Below are positions 17,095 to 24,822 of a stretch of 64,000 bases of DNA, piece after piece. A model generated the notes under the pieces. The model saw only the letters and a program-made list of their open reading frames with translations. It did not search any database and was not told the DNA's origin. This DNA comes from Achromobacter veterisilvae (GTDB lineage Bacteria > Pseudomonadota > Gammaproteobacteria > Burkholderiales > Burkholderiaceae_B), in assembly GCF_900496975.1 (NCBI RefSeq), contig NZ_UFQC01000012.1:62001-126000 (forward strand), given 5' to 3'. The translations under genes were made by a program, and so were the position numbers. Positions within the stretch are counted from its first letter, which is position 1, and the number at the start of each line of letters is the position of its first letter.

Positions 17095-18627
17095 TCATTC
17101 CAGGTCGGGATGGCGATCCGCGAGGCGCTGGCGGCGTTGGCGCAGCGCCTCGAGTTCCGCTTCCAGCTCGGCGATCTCGGCCTCGACGTCCAGCACGCTC
17201 TGTTCGATGTGCTCATGGGTCTGCCGCAGCAGGGCGCGGGCTTCGTGCCGGCTCGATGCGTTCGGGGTGTCGCCGCGCAGCGGCCGGTTCGCGGTCTCGG
17301 GCAGGAAGAACGACGTGACGATGCCGATGACGGACGCCGCCATCAAATAGTAGGCGGGCATCATCAGGTTGCCGGTTTCCTCGACCAGCCATGCGGCCGC
17401 GGTGGGCGTGAGGCCGGCGACGATGATCGCGACGTTGAAGGAACTGGCCAGCGCGCTGTACCGGATGCGCGTGGGGAACAGCGCGGGCAGCGTGGAGGCC
17501 ATCACGCCGGTCAGGCAGTTCAGGAACACGGCGATGAAGAGCAGGCCCAGGAAGATCAGGCCGGTGTTGTCGCTGCCGACGAGGATGAAGGCCGGCAGCG
17601 CGATGACCAGCAGGCCCACGCTGCCGGCCCGCAGGAACGGCTTGCGGCCGACCTTGTCGCTGAAGAAGCCCACGACCGGCTGCACGAAAAGCATGCCTAT
17701 CATGACGACCACGATAATGAGCACGCCGTGTTCCTCGGAATAGCCGAGGCTGCTCGACAGGTAGGTGGGCATGTAGGTCAGCAGCATGTAATAGGTGATG
17801 TTCGTCACCAGCACCACGCCGATGCACACGAGCAGCGCCTTGCGGTACTTGGAGAAGATCTCCCGGAAGGAGATGGCGGGCCGTTCCTGGACGGCGTCGC
17901 GGTCCTCTTGCTCCATTTTTTCCAGTTGCTGCGTGAACGCGGGGGTTTCTTCGGCGGCGTGGCGCAGGTACAGGCCCAGCAGCCCGAGCGGCCCGGCGAC
18001 GAAGAACGGCACCCGCCACCCCCATTCCAGGAAGGTCGGTTCGCCCAGCGTAGCCTGCAGCAGCACGACCAGGCCGGCTCCCAGCACGAAGCCGGCGATG
18101 GAGCCGAAATCCAGCCAGCTACCGAGAAAGCCGCGGCGGCGGTCCGGGGCGTACTCGGCGACGAAGACGGCGGCTCCCGTGTACTCGCCGCCCACCGAAA
18201 AGCCCTGGGCCAGCTTGCACAGCAGCAGCAGGACCGGCGCCCACAGGCCGATGGATGCGTAGGAGGGAATCAGGCCGATGCAGAAGGTGCTGATCGCCAT
18301 GATGATGATGGTCAGCGAAAGCACCTTCTGGCGGCCGAAGCGGTCTCCCATCACGCCGAAGAACACGCCGCCCAGCGGCCGAACGAGGAACGGCACCGAG
18401 AAGGTGCCCAGCGCGGCGATGGTCTGGACGGCCGGCGAGGCGTCGGGGAAGAACACCTTGCCCAGCGCGTAGGCGACGAAGCCGTAGACGCCGAAGTCGA
18501 ACCACTCCATCGCATTGCCGAGCGCCGCGGCCGTGACGGCCTTCTTGAGCTTGGTATTGTCGATGACCGTGATGTCGCCGATCTCCAACGGCCGGACCTG
18601 CTGTGACGCCGGGGATATCTCTGCCAT
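17095..18627 (-). CDS. proP: ProP-type osmoprotectant/proton symporter (MFS)
   Basis: This 510-residue protein belongs to the metabolite:H+ symporter branch of the major facilitator superfamily. It shows GNAMEWFDFGVYGFVAYALG in helix 1, GDRFGRQKVL in loop 2-3 and GGEYTGAAVFVAEYAP in helix 5, all typical of ProP. The C-terminus carries a long alpha-helical coiled-coil stretch (EHIEQSVLDVEAEIAELEAE followed by Arg/Gln-rich heptads), the feature that tunes osmotic activation in E. coli ProP. Substrates are probably proline, glycine betaine or ectoine. The ATG at 18627 is preceded by GGGAG at 8-bp spacing, so it is preferred over an in-frame start 24 bp upstream. Confidence 0.85.
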   Translation of the reverse strand: MAEISPASQQVRPLEIGDITVIDNTKLKKAVTAAALGNAMEWFDFGVYGFVAYALGKVFFPDASPAVQTIAALGTFSVPFLVRPLGGVFFGVMGDRFGRQKVLSLTIIIMAISTFCIGLIPSYASIGLWAPVLLLLCKLAQGFSVGGEYTGAAVFVAEYAPDRRRGFLGSWLDFGSIAGFVLGAGLVVLLQATLGEPTFLEWGWRVPFFVAGPLGLLGLYLRHAAEETPAFTQQLEKMEQEDRDAVQERPAISFREIFSKYRKALLVCIGVVLVTNITYYMLLTYMPTYLSSSLGYSEEHGVLIIVVVMIGMLFVQPVVGFFSDKVGRKPFLRAGSVGLLVIALPAFILVGSDNTGLIFLGLLFIAVFLNCLTGVMASTLPALFPTRIRYSALASSFNVAIIVAGLTPTAAAWLVEETGNLMMPAYYLMAASVIGIVTSFFLPETANRPLRGDTPNASSRHEARALLRQTHEHIEQSVLDVEAEIAELEAELEALRQRRQRLADRHPDLE

Positions 18628-18794
18628 GAGTCTGACTCCCGTTGTGTGCAAGGTGTGGCGCAGTGCCAGGGGCGTTCCCCAACCGAAAATTCTACCCGCC
18701 GGCGCCGCCGGGCACCAGAAGCAGTGCCGCGCCGCGGCGTTGCCTGCCCTGGCCAGGTGCGGAAAAACCTGACTATCAATGCGTCATATGCGAA

Positions 18795-18823
18795 TTGTTC
18801 GGCGAATCGGGCTGTTCTAGACT
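18795..18823 (+). promoter_or_regulatory. Sigma-70-like promoter for terC-usp
   Basis: TTGTTC (18795-18800) and TAGACT (18818-18823) are separated by 17 bp in the 264-bp divergent region between proP and terC. The hexamers match the consensus at four of six and three of six positions, so this is a reasonable but unproven promoter. No manganese-type riboswitch motif was recognised in the leader. Confidence 0.35.
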
Positions 18824-18891
18824 GGACTCGTTCATTCGCCGCGCGCCGCTGGCCGTCGCGCGCGCCGCAGCGGCGAAGGCGGGAGGCCCAG

Positions 18892-19902
18892 ATGAGCCAG
18901 GTCGAGACCTTTGCCACCCTGCCGATGTGGGCGGGCTTCATCGGATTCGTGCTTATCGTGCTGGCGCTGGATCTGTATGTGCTGGGCGGCAGGCACGCGC
19001 ACCGCTTCTCGTCGCGAGAGGCGCTGTCCTGGGTGCTTGCCTGGATGGCGCTCGCCACGCTGTTCGGCGGGCTGCTGTGGTGGTTCCTGGATGCCTCCCT
19101 GGGCCGCGCCGTGGCGCATCAGAAGGTGCTGGAGTTCTTCACTGGCTACCTGATCGAACTGTCCCTGTCGGTGGACAACATGTTCGTGTTCTCCCTGATC
19201 TTCGGGTACTTCGCGGTGCCGCTCGAATTGCAGCGCCGCGTGTTGCTGTACGGCGTGCTCGGCGCCATCGTGATGCGCGTGTCCATGATTCTCGCCGGCG
19301 TCTGGCTGCTGTCGCAGTTCTCCTGGCTGTTCTACGTGTTCGGCGCGTTCCTGGTCGCCACCGGGGCCAGGATGCTGGCCAAGGCCGACCACGCGCCGGA
19401 CATCGCCCGCAATCCGCTGGTCCGTTTCCTGCGCTCGTCCATGCGGATCACCAAGGATTACCACGGAGAGTCGTTCTTCGTGCGGATCGGCGGGCTTCGG
19501 TATGCCACGCCCATGTTCGTGGTGCTGCTGATGATAGAGGCCAGCGACGCGGTGTTCGCCGTGGACAGCATCCCCGCGATCTTCGCCGTGACCACCGATC
19601 CCTTCCTGGTATTCACTTCCAATATTTTCGCCATACTGGGCCTGCGGGCGATGTACTTCCTGCTCGCCGATATGCGGGAGCGCTTCCGCTATCTCAAGCA
19701 TGGCCTGGCCGCCGTCCTGATCGTCGTCGGCGGCAAGATGCTGGCCGCGCCGTGGTTCCACGTGCCGGTACAGTGGTCGCTCGGGGCAGTTGGCCTTATC
19801 CTGTTGGCGTCCGTGGGCGCCAGCATGATCCTGCCCGGACGGACTGCGGCAAACGCCGCGCGTTCCAAGGCCAAGGCGTCAAAAACCGGAGATCCGCCAT
19901 GA
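18892..19902 (+). CDS. TerC-family integral membrane protein (Alx-like)
   Basis: This 336-residue inner-membrane protein has about nine hydrophobic helices. The diagnostic acidic motifs are LSVDNMFVFSLIF and EASDAVFAVDSIPAIFAVT, each with membrane-buried Asp residues thought to handle metal ions. The family includes Alx and TerC, tied to manganese export, metalation of exported proteins, pH response and tellurite resistance. The exact role here is not resolved. The ATG at 18892 is chosen because GGGAGG precedes it; an upstream extension lacks membrane or domain features. It overlaps the following stress-protein gene by 4 bp, indicating co-translation. Confidence 0.88.
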   Translation: MSQVETFATLPMWAGFIGFVLIVLALDLYVLGGRHAHRFSSREALSWVLAWMALATLFGGLLWWFLDASLGRAVAHQKVLEFFTGYLIELSLSVDNMFVFSLIFGYFAVPLELQRRVLLYGVLGAIVMRVSMILAGVWLLSQFSWLFYVFGAFLVATGARMLAKADHAPDIARNPLVRFLRSSMRITKDYHGESFFVRIGGLRYATPMFVVLLMIEASDAVFAVDSIPAIFAVTTDPFLVFTSNIFAILGLRAMYFLLADMRERFRYLKHGLAAVLIVVGGKMLAAPWFHVPVQWSLGAVGLILLASVGASMILPGRTAANAARSKAKASKTGDPP

Positions 19903-20318
19903 ACACGATCATTCTTGCCACCGATGGGTCGAGCTACAGCGATGCCGCAGCGCGCTACCTGGTCGGGAGCCCCCTGCTGGATCGGAATTTCATCGTGCAC
20001 GTGGTGCACTGCGAGCCCGACGTGACGGGGGACGTACAGGCCTTCATCGGCAAGGCTGGCATCGACGCGTGGCATCACGAAGAAAGCGGCAAGGCGATGA
20101 AGTCGGCGGTCGATATCCTGACCGAAGGCAATGTCGCGTTCGAATGCCATGAACTCACGGGCCACGCGGCGGAGAAAATCGTCGATTACGCGGCCAAGGT
20201 GAACGCGGCGGCGATCGTGATGGGTTCGCATCGCCGGGCGCCGGTCCTCGATGCGGTGCTGAGGTCGGTGTGCGGGCGGATCGTCGCGAATGCGCCGTGC
20301 CCGGTCCTGCTGATATAG
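19899..20318 (+). CDS. Universal stress protein (UspA family)
   Basis: This 139-residue single-domain UspA protein starts with the characteristic strand IILATDGSSYSDAAARYL. It ends with VMGSHRRAPVLDAVLRSVCGRIVANAPCPVLLI, which contains the G-2x-G-9x-G-(S/T)-like nucleotide-binding region (GS...R...G.....A.CPVL). UspA proteins are cytoplasmic and accumulate under starvation or stress. The ATGA overlap with the TerC gene suggests that the two work together in an envelope or metal stress response. Confidence 0.9.
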   Translation: MNTIILATDGSSYSDAAARYLVGSPLLDRNFIVHVVHCEPDVTGDVQAFIGKAGIDAWHHEESGKAMKSAVDILTEGNVAFECHELTGHAAEKIVDYAAKVNAAAIVMGSHRRAPVLDAVLRSVCGRIVANAPCPVLLI

Positions 20319-20328
20319 GGCCGTGGCG

Positions 20329-21375
20329 CTAGCAGGTCAGCTTGAGCTGGTAGCGCCCGTCGGCATCGCGTTCCAGGCGCACCCGGTCGAACCGCAGCGT
20401 ACGCCCTTCCAGCGCATAGGTCGCGTCGGTCTCGTCGTCGTCGCGCCCTCGCCAGACGGTCTTCCGGTCCAGCGTTTCGGCGTAGTAGTAGAAGATGGTG
20501 TTCGACGACGCGACCTGTCCCAGGTCGCCGCGCAGGGCGGTGGAGCTCATGGGGTCCACGTTCCACCACCCTTCGGTGCGCCAGGCGCCGCCGTCGGGCA
20601 GGTAGTGCACGGCGAACCTCAGGGCCCGGCCGCAGGCATTCTCCACCGTCAGGACGGCGGCCTTGGCGGGCGGCGGCCTGGCATCGTCGTGCCTGGCCGC
20701 TTGCAGCAGGTTCTGCTGCGTGTCCAGGCCCATCCCGTAGTAGGCGATCGCCCCGCCGGCCAGCAGCACCCCCGCCACGCCGATGACGACCTGCCTGACG
20801 GTCTTCTGGCGCATGTGCTCGGTATAGCGCTGCTCGAGGATGCGGGTCTCGTTCTGGCGCAGCAGGCTCGCCCGGTATTTGTCGCGGATGGAAGCCGTGA
20901 CGACGGACGCGGACGAGAGCAGGAAAATAAGGACGACGAAACGGAATTCCTTGACGCTCCGGTCCAGCGCCGGCACGAAGCCGGCCGCCACGCCCAGCAC
21001 AATGCTGCATCCGATGAAGGCCAGCGGCCATACCCAGAAGTTGCGGCCCTTGGCGATTTCGGAGGCGTAGTAGTCGCGCAGCGTGTCCGGCGAGCCGGCG
21101 TCCGGCTGCGGGTCCGCGCCCTGGCGGCCGTCGGAAGCGCTGGCCGCGCGCTGCTGGGCGATCCATGCGTCGTGTTCCTTTCGCCGCGTCGGATCGGACA
21201 GCACCGCATAGGCTTCGTTCAAGCGCGTCATGACGCGCCTGGCTTCCTCGGATTTGTCGGGATTCTTGTCGGGATGCCATTTCTGCGACAGGTAGCGGTA
21301 GGCCCCGCGGATGACCTCTTCGCTGGCGTTTTCCGAAACCTGCAGCGTGTCGTAATGGGTGGGAATGCCTGCCAT
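20329..21375 (-). CDS. Membrane J-domain protein with C-terminal DUF1036-like domain
   Basis: The ATG at 21375 opens a 348-residue protein. An N-terminal J domain covers residues 5-70, with the HPD motif at 34-36 (QKWHPDKNPD), so it should stimulate an Hsp70 partner. A linker leads to three hydrophobic segments at about 115-135, 146-163 and 194-213. The C-terminus (about 240-348) reads ENACGRALRFAVHYLPDGG, TEGWWNVDP and NTIFYYYAETLD, resembling DUF1036, usually a secreted or periplasmic domain. This is J domain inside, three spans, accessory domain probably outside. No dnaK is adjacent. A reading that extends further upstream lacks homology and was rejected. It converges with usp. Confidence 0.75.
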   Translation of the reverse strand: MAGIPTHYDTLQVSENASEEVIRGAYRYLSQKWHPDKNPDKSEEARRVMTRLNEAYAVLSDPTRRKEHDAWIAQQRAASASDGRQGADPQPDAGSPDTLRDYYASEIAKGRNFWVWPLAFIGCSIVLGVAAGFVPALDRSVKEFRFVVLIFLLSSASVVTASIRDKYRASLLRQNETRILEQRYTEHMRQKTVRQVVIGVAGVLLAGGAIAYYGMGLDTQQNLLQAARHDDARPPPAKAAVLTVENACGRALRFAVHYLPDGGAWRTEGWWNVDPMSSTALRGDLGQVASSNTIFYYYAETLDRKTVWRGRDDDETDATYALEGRTLRFDRVRLERDADGRYQLKLTC

Positions 21376-21548
21376 CGCCTTGGATCCGTGTGACGAAGCC
21401 AGGGGCCGGCTTCCTGTGCATGCCGAGCATACGCGCCAGCCGCTGCGGCCGGCATCCGCCAAATGGATTACATCGCTGGATGCGGATCCGGCCTCATCCT
21501 GCCGCGGGTGGTATCTTCTCCCCATTTTCCGGCAATCCGCTACGCCCC

Positions 21549-22325
21549 ATGTCCGAAGTCCGCATTCCTCCCGATTCACCGCCGTCCGATGCGCCGGCGG
21601 GCAGCCCCAAGCCTTTTTTCCAGGACACGGGCACGAAGCGCACCCTGCATTTCACCGAGAAGGAAATCCAGAGCAGCATGTCGCTGCTCAATCCGGATGC
21701 GCTCGACCTCGAGTACACGCGGATGATGATGGGCTTCGTGCTGTTCAACCCGGAACCCCGCCGTATCCTGATGGTCGGCCTGGGCGGCGGGTCGCTGCCC
21801 AAGTTCTGCCATCGCTACCTCCCCCGGACCGAGGTCGAGGTGATCGAGATCGATCCCGAGGTCATCGCCTTGCGAGACGCCTTCATGGTGCCGCCGGACG
21901 GCGCCCGGTTCCGGGTGATCCTGGCCGATGCCGCCGAATACCTGGGCGCCGCCGACGATCACGCCGACGTGATCTTCCTGGACGGCTTCGGCGTGGGCGG
22001 CATTCCCGATGCCCTGTGCTCGGAGGACTTCTACGCCGACTGCTTCCGCGCGCTGCGCGACGACGGCATCCTCGTGATCAATTTCCACGTGAACCACCCG
22101 GACCACCACGAATACATGGACCGGGTGCGCGCCTCCTTCGGGCCGTCGATGTTCGAAGTGGTGGACGACGACATGACCAACAGCATTGTGTTCGCCTGCA
22201 AGGGCGACCTGCTGGACGACCCGGCCGCGACGGCGCTCACCCGGCCGGCGGCCATCTCCAAGGATGCGTGGCGGCAACTGATGCCGACCCTGCGCGTCAT
22301 CGGCGCGACACTGGTGCTCAGGTAG
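21549..22325 (+). CDS. Spermidine synthase-like SAM-dependent protein
   Basis: This 258-residue protein has the polyamine-synthase-type Rossmann core. The signatures are RRILMVGLGGGSLPKFCHRYLP (nucleotide-binding glycine loop), VEVIEIDPEVIALRDAF (acidic residue binding the ribose), and HADVIFLDGFGVGGIPDALCSEDFYADCFRALR. True spermidine synthases carry a gatekeeper DxxxH/DP..pa catalytic stretch; here the equivalent is DGFGVGGIP, so putrescine aminopropylation is doubtful. Many bacterial SpeE-like proteins are of unknown function, and the call stops at 'SpeE-like'. It is divergent from the J-domain gene, 173 bp apart, and converges with the protease/hydrolase fusion. Confidence 0.78.
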   Translation: MSEVRIPPDSPPSDAPAGSPKPFFQDTGTKRTLHFTEKEIQSSMSLLNPDALDLEYTRMMMGFVLFNPEPRRILMVGLGGGSLPKFCHRYLPRTEVEVIEIDPEVIALRDAFMVPPDGARFRVILADAAEYLGAADDHADVIFLDGFGVGGIPDALCSEDFYADCFRALRDDGILVINFHVNHPDHHEYMDRVRASFGPSMFEVVDDDMTNSIVFACKGDLLDDPAATALTRPAAISKDAWRQLMPTLRVIGATLVLR

Positions 22326-22335
22326 CGCGGCCCGT

Positions 22336-24321
22336 TCACCGCTTGATGAACGCGATGACCTGCTGCTGGGTGCCCTCGTCGTTGTCGAAGCCGCCATGCG
22401 TGCTCGAGGCGACGGGCGGCGGCCCGGCTCCGGGCGGCCGGCTGCCGGCCGGAGAGACGTGCACCGCGTCGCAGGGAATGCCGGCATCGCGGAAATACCG
22501 TTCCATGCCGAGCAGCGGCGTGGTGGTGCCGCCTTCGAAGGACTCGCTCACCAGGTAGAGCAGCGAGCGCCGATACGGGCCGCAGGTGGGGTCGTCTTCC
22601 TCGGCGCGATCCGACAGGTGGAATTGCTGGTAGCGCTTCACCCCCGTCTTCAGGCTGGGCACGACCAGCTTGCGGAACGCATCCACCGTCACCGCCGGCG
22701 CCATCAGGCTCAGCGATTCGAGTTTGCCGCCATCGGCCGCGAGCCGGTGCACGAAGTGGCTGGCGACGATGGCGCCCGCCGAATGGCCCACGATGTGCAG
22801 GCGGACGCGGCCCTGGCTGACGTGCGATTTGAAGTGTTTGTACAGCATGATCATCGCGGCCTCGTCCTGCGCGCCGCCCTTGGGGATCGGCTCGCTCATG
22901 GCCTGGGCATTCTGCTTCATTTCCCCCCAGATGACCGTGCCGGGCCGCGCCAGCCAGCGTTCCAGGCGCTGGTTCCACCAGCGCTCAAGGCGCTCGCCGA
23001 GGCCGCCCGTGGTCCTGGGCACGTTGTTGGCGGCGTCCTGGATGATGTTCTTCACCGTGGTGATGAAGTCGGTTTCCCACATCAGGAACACCGGAAAGAT
23101 CTGTTTCTCGTAAAGCAGGGGAATCCATTCGGCGGCGGCCTGCGCCGCATCTTCTTCCCCGACCAGCCCGCCGTGCGCATAGACGCACACGTCCATCGGC
23201 CTGTCCTTCAAGGCCCACTTTTCGCGCGCGGCCTCCATGTGCACGTCCACGATGGCGCGGAGGTCGTCGGGCGTCGTCCTGAAGGCGCCGCTGTTGCTGA
23301 GTTTTCCGTTGTTGCCCACGTTGACGATGAACGGCGAGATCTCGCGGTTGCGCAGGACCGTGCCTGCCGCCAGCGTGACTTTCTTCCCGTCCGTGCGCAG
23401 ACTGATGCTGTTGGAGATCTTCTCGTGTTCGTGGGTGACGACGCCCAACTGGACCACCCAGCAGTCCATGGCGTTGCGCATCCAGTCGTCGTAGGTCAGC
23501 ACGGCCATGCCGTGCGTGCCCCATTCCTCGCCCCAGGAGTTCTGGATCAGGAAGCCGTCCTGGGTGTAGCCCACGATGACGAAGGCGTGGCCGTCCATGG
23601 CGGATTCCCGGTCGTTGGACGGGATGATCCAGAAAGGCTGCTCGACGGGCGTGGCGGCCGCCGTGCGCGGCGTGACGCCGTGGCCGGCGTCCCATCCCGA
23701 ATGGCATCCGGCGCTGGCATACAGGATGCCGACCTCGTTGAGCGCGGCGTGCATTTCGACGATGCTGCGCGTGTCGATGCGGTAGTAGGCGCCCAGCGGC
23801 CGCTTGACCGCGTCCAGCCACCAGTCGTCGGCCGTCTCGCTGGCCGCGGCGGGCATTTCCAGGCCGGGAAACAGGGCCTGCGCGCAGGCGCCGTGCTTGA
23901 ACCAGCCCTTGAGCGCGCCGCGCAGGCTAGATCCGTTGTCGTCGACGGATCCCGGGAATTCGTCGTAGCGCCGGGCCATGGAATACAGCATGAACGGAGA
24001 GATGGCGGGCCGCGGCTCGCGTTCGGACCTGCGCAGCAGGTATTCCACCACGGTCGACAAGGCGAAGCCGGTGCACGCGGAAGTTTCCTCCTGGTGCTTC
24101 ACCGTCAATCCCATCGCGGGGATCATTTCCGTCTTAGGCGTGACGGAGATGTTGGGACGGAAGGCGATGTCGCGCGCATCGAAGGCATCGGGCTTCGCCG
24201 AGCGCCGGAACGGAAGCGCCGGCGGGAGTTCGCGGGGCTTGCGCGGGCGCGGCGTCCTGCGCGCGGCGGCCTTGGCGGCGGGTTTCCGGGCGGCACGCCC
24301 CGCTTGCTTGGTGGCTGCCAT
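22336..24321 (-). CDS. Two-domain enzyme: papain-like (C1) cysteine protease fused to alpha/beta hydrolase
   Basis: The ATG at 24321, preceded by GGGGAGG, gives 661 residues. Residues 1-40 are Lys/Arg/Ala/Pro-rich and basic, with no signal peptide. Residues about 60-290 form a C1-type protease: Gln77 and Cys83 (HQEETSACTGFA), His245 (MDGHAFVIVGY) and Asn261 (IQNSWGEEWGTHG) give the full catalytic set. Residues about 370-661 form an alpha/beta hydrolase: oxyanion-type YAHGG (382-385), nucleophile elbow GHSAG with Ser514, and a candidate catalytic His642 (STHGGFDND). Both active sites look intact. The fusion is not one I recognise by name. Without a signal peptide it is cytoplasmic or exported by a non-Sec route. 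Function unknown: effector, self-protease or processing enzyme are all possible. Confidence 0.75.
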   Translation of the reverse strand: MAATKQAGRAARKPAAKAAARRTPRPRKPRELPPALPFRRSAKPDAFDARDIAFRPNISVTPKTEMIPAMGLTVKHQEETSACTGFALSTVVEYLLRRSEREPRPAISPFMLYSMARRYDEFPGSVDDNGSSLRGALKGWFKHGACAQALFPGLEMPAAASETADDWWLDAVKRPLGAYYRIDTRSIVEMHAALNEVGILYASAGCHSGWDAGHGVTPRTAAATPVEQPFWIIPSNDRESAMDGHAFVIVGYTQDGFLIQNSWGEEWGTHGMAVLTYDDWMRNAMDCWVVQLGVVTHEHEKISNSISLRTDGKKVTLAAGTVLRNREISPFIVNVGNNGKLSNSGAFRTTPDDLRAIVDVHMEAAREKWALKDRPMDVCVYAHGGLVGEEDAAQAAAEWIPLLYEKQIFPVFLMWETDFITTVKNIIQDAANNVPRTTGGLGERLERWWNQRLERWLARPGTVIWGEMKQNAQAMSEPIPKGGAQDEAAMIMLYKHFKSHVSQGRVRLHIVGHSAGAIVASHFVHRLAADGGKLESLSLMAPAVTVDAFRKLVVPSLKTGVKRYQQFHLSDRAEEDDPTCGPYRRSLLYLVSESFEGGTTTPLLGMERYFRDAGIPCDAVHVSPAGSRPPGAGPPPVASSTHGGFDNDEGTQQQVIAFIKR

Positions 24322-24822
24322 TGGCGGCCTCCCCTTGTTGTCGGCCCTGTTCGAGGCCGGTGTTATCGGCAAGACGACATGGCGACGACGCCGATGGCGC
24401 GCGTTGCTGGGAGAGATATATAGGCGGAGCCTGGCCGGATCGCCAGTATCCGAAAGCACGAATCCTTGAATCGATACCGGTACATTTTCACTACCCGCGC
24501 GGGTCCGCCCGGGGGCGGCCGCGGCGGCGCGGCGCCTATTCCGCGCCCTATCGTTTTCCCCTAACGAGCGGCGGATTTACGCGCTTTTCAGTGCAATCCG
24601 GCCCGGAAAGGCGCACGCCATAACCTTGGGTTATCCATACGCGCACGTTAGCTATTTGTGCCGCGCTGGTGTGCCGCCGATGATCCGCGTTACGGAACGC
24701 AATGCCCGCTCCACAAGGCGGCGATGACGGATATCCGGTTCATACAAGGGGAAGAATATGTCGTCGTACTGGAACGCCGCGCGCGCCGCGGCGCATGCTC
24801 CAGCCTGTCCGGGAGCGCGGCC
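24322..24822. other. 501-bp intergenic region; divergent promoters, no gene seen
   Basis: This gap separates the protease/hydrolase fusion from the M81 operon. It includes a very GC-rich stretch near 24500-24540 with self-complementary CCG/CGG runs, and an operator-like palindrome at 24620. No reading frame in it has recognisable domains. In-frame upstream extensions of the M81 gene are rejected because MKIFSAGLGTETNTF is the natural family start. Confidence 0.6.
24620..24634. promoter_or_regulatory. 15-bp palindrome ATAACC-TTG-GGTTAT, LysR-type operator candidate
   Basis: ATAACCTTGGGTTAT is a perfect 15-bp palindrome containing the T-N11-A pattern typical of LysR-type regulator sites. It lies about 190 bp upstream of the M81 peptidase start and about 300 bp upstream of the fusion gene. 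No LysR gene is adjacent; the nearest in the window is at 34.2 kb. The symmetry is seen; the regulator is inferred. Confidence 0.45.

Noticed and set aside
18646-18891. N-terminal extension of the TerC-type protein
   Set aside because: No family similarity, it overlaps the promoter region, and a strong GGGAGG site marks the ATG at 18892.
18652-18891. Manganese (yybP-ykoY) riboswitch upstream of the TerC-type gene
   Set aside because: This RNA often precedes alx-like genes, but none of its conserved loop sequences could be recognised here.
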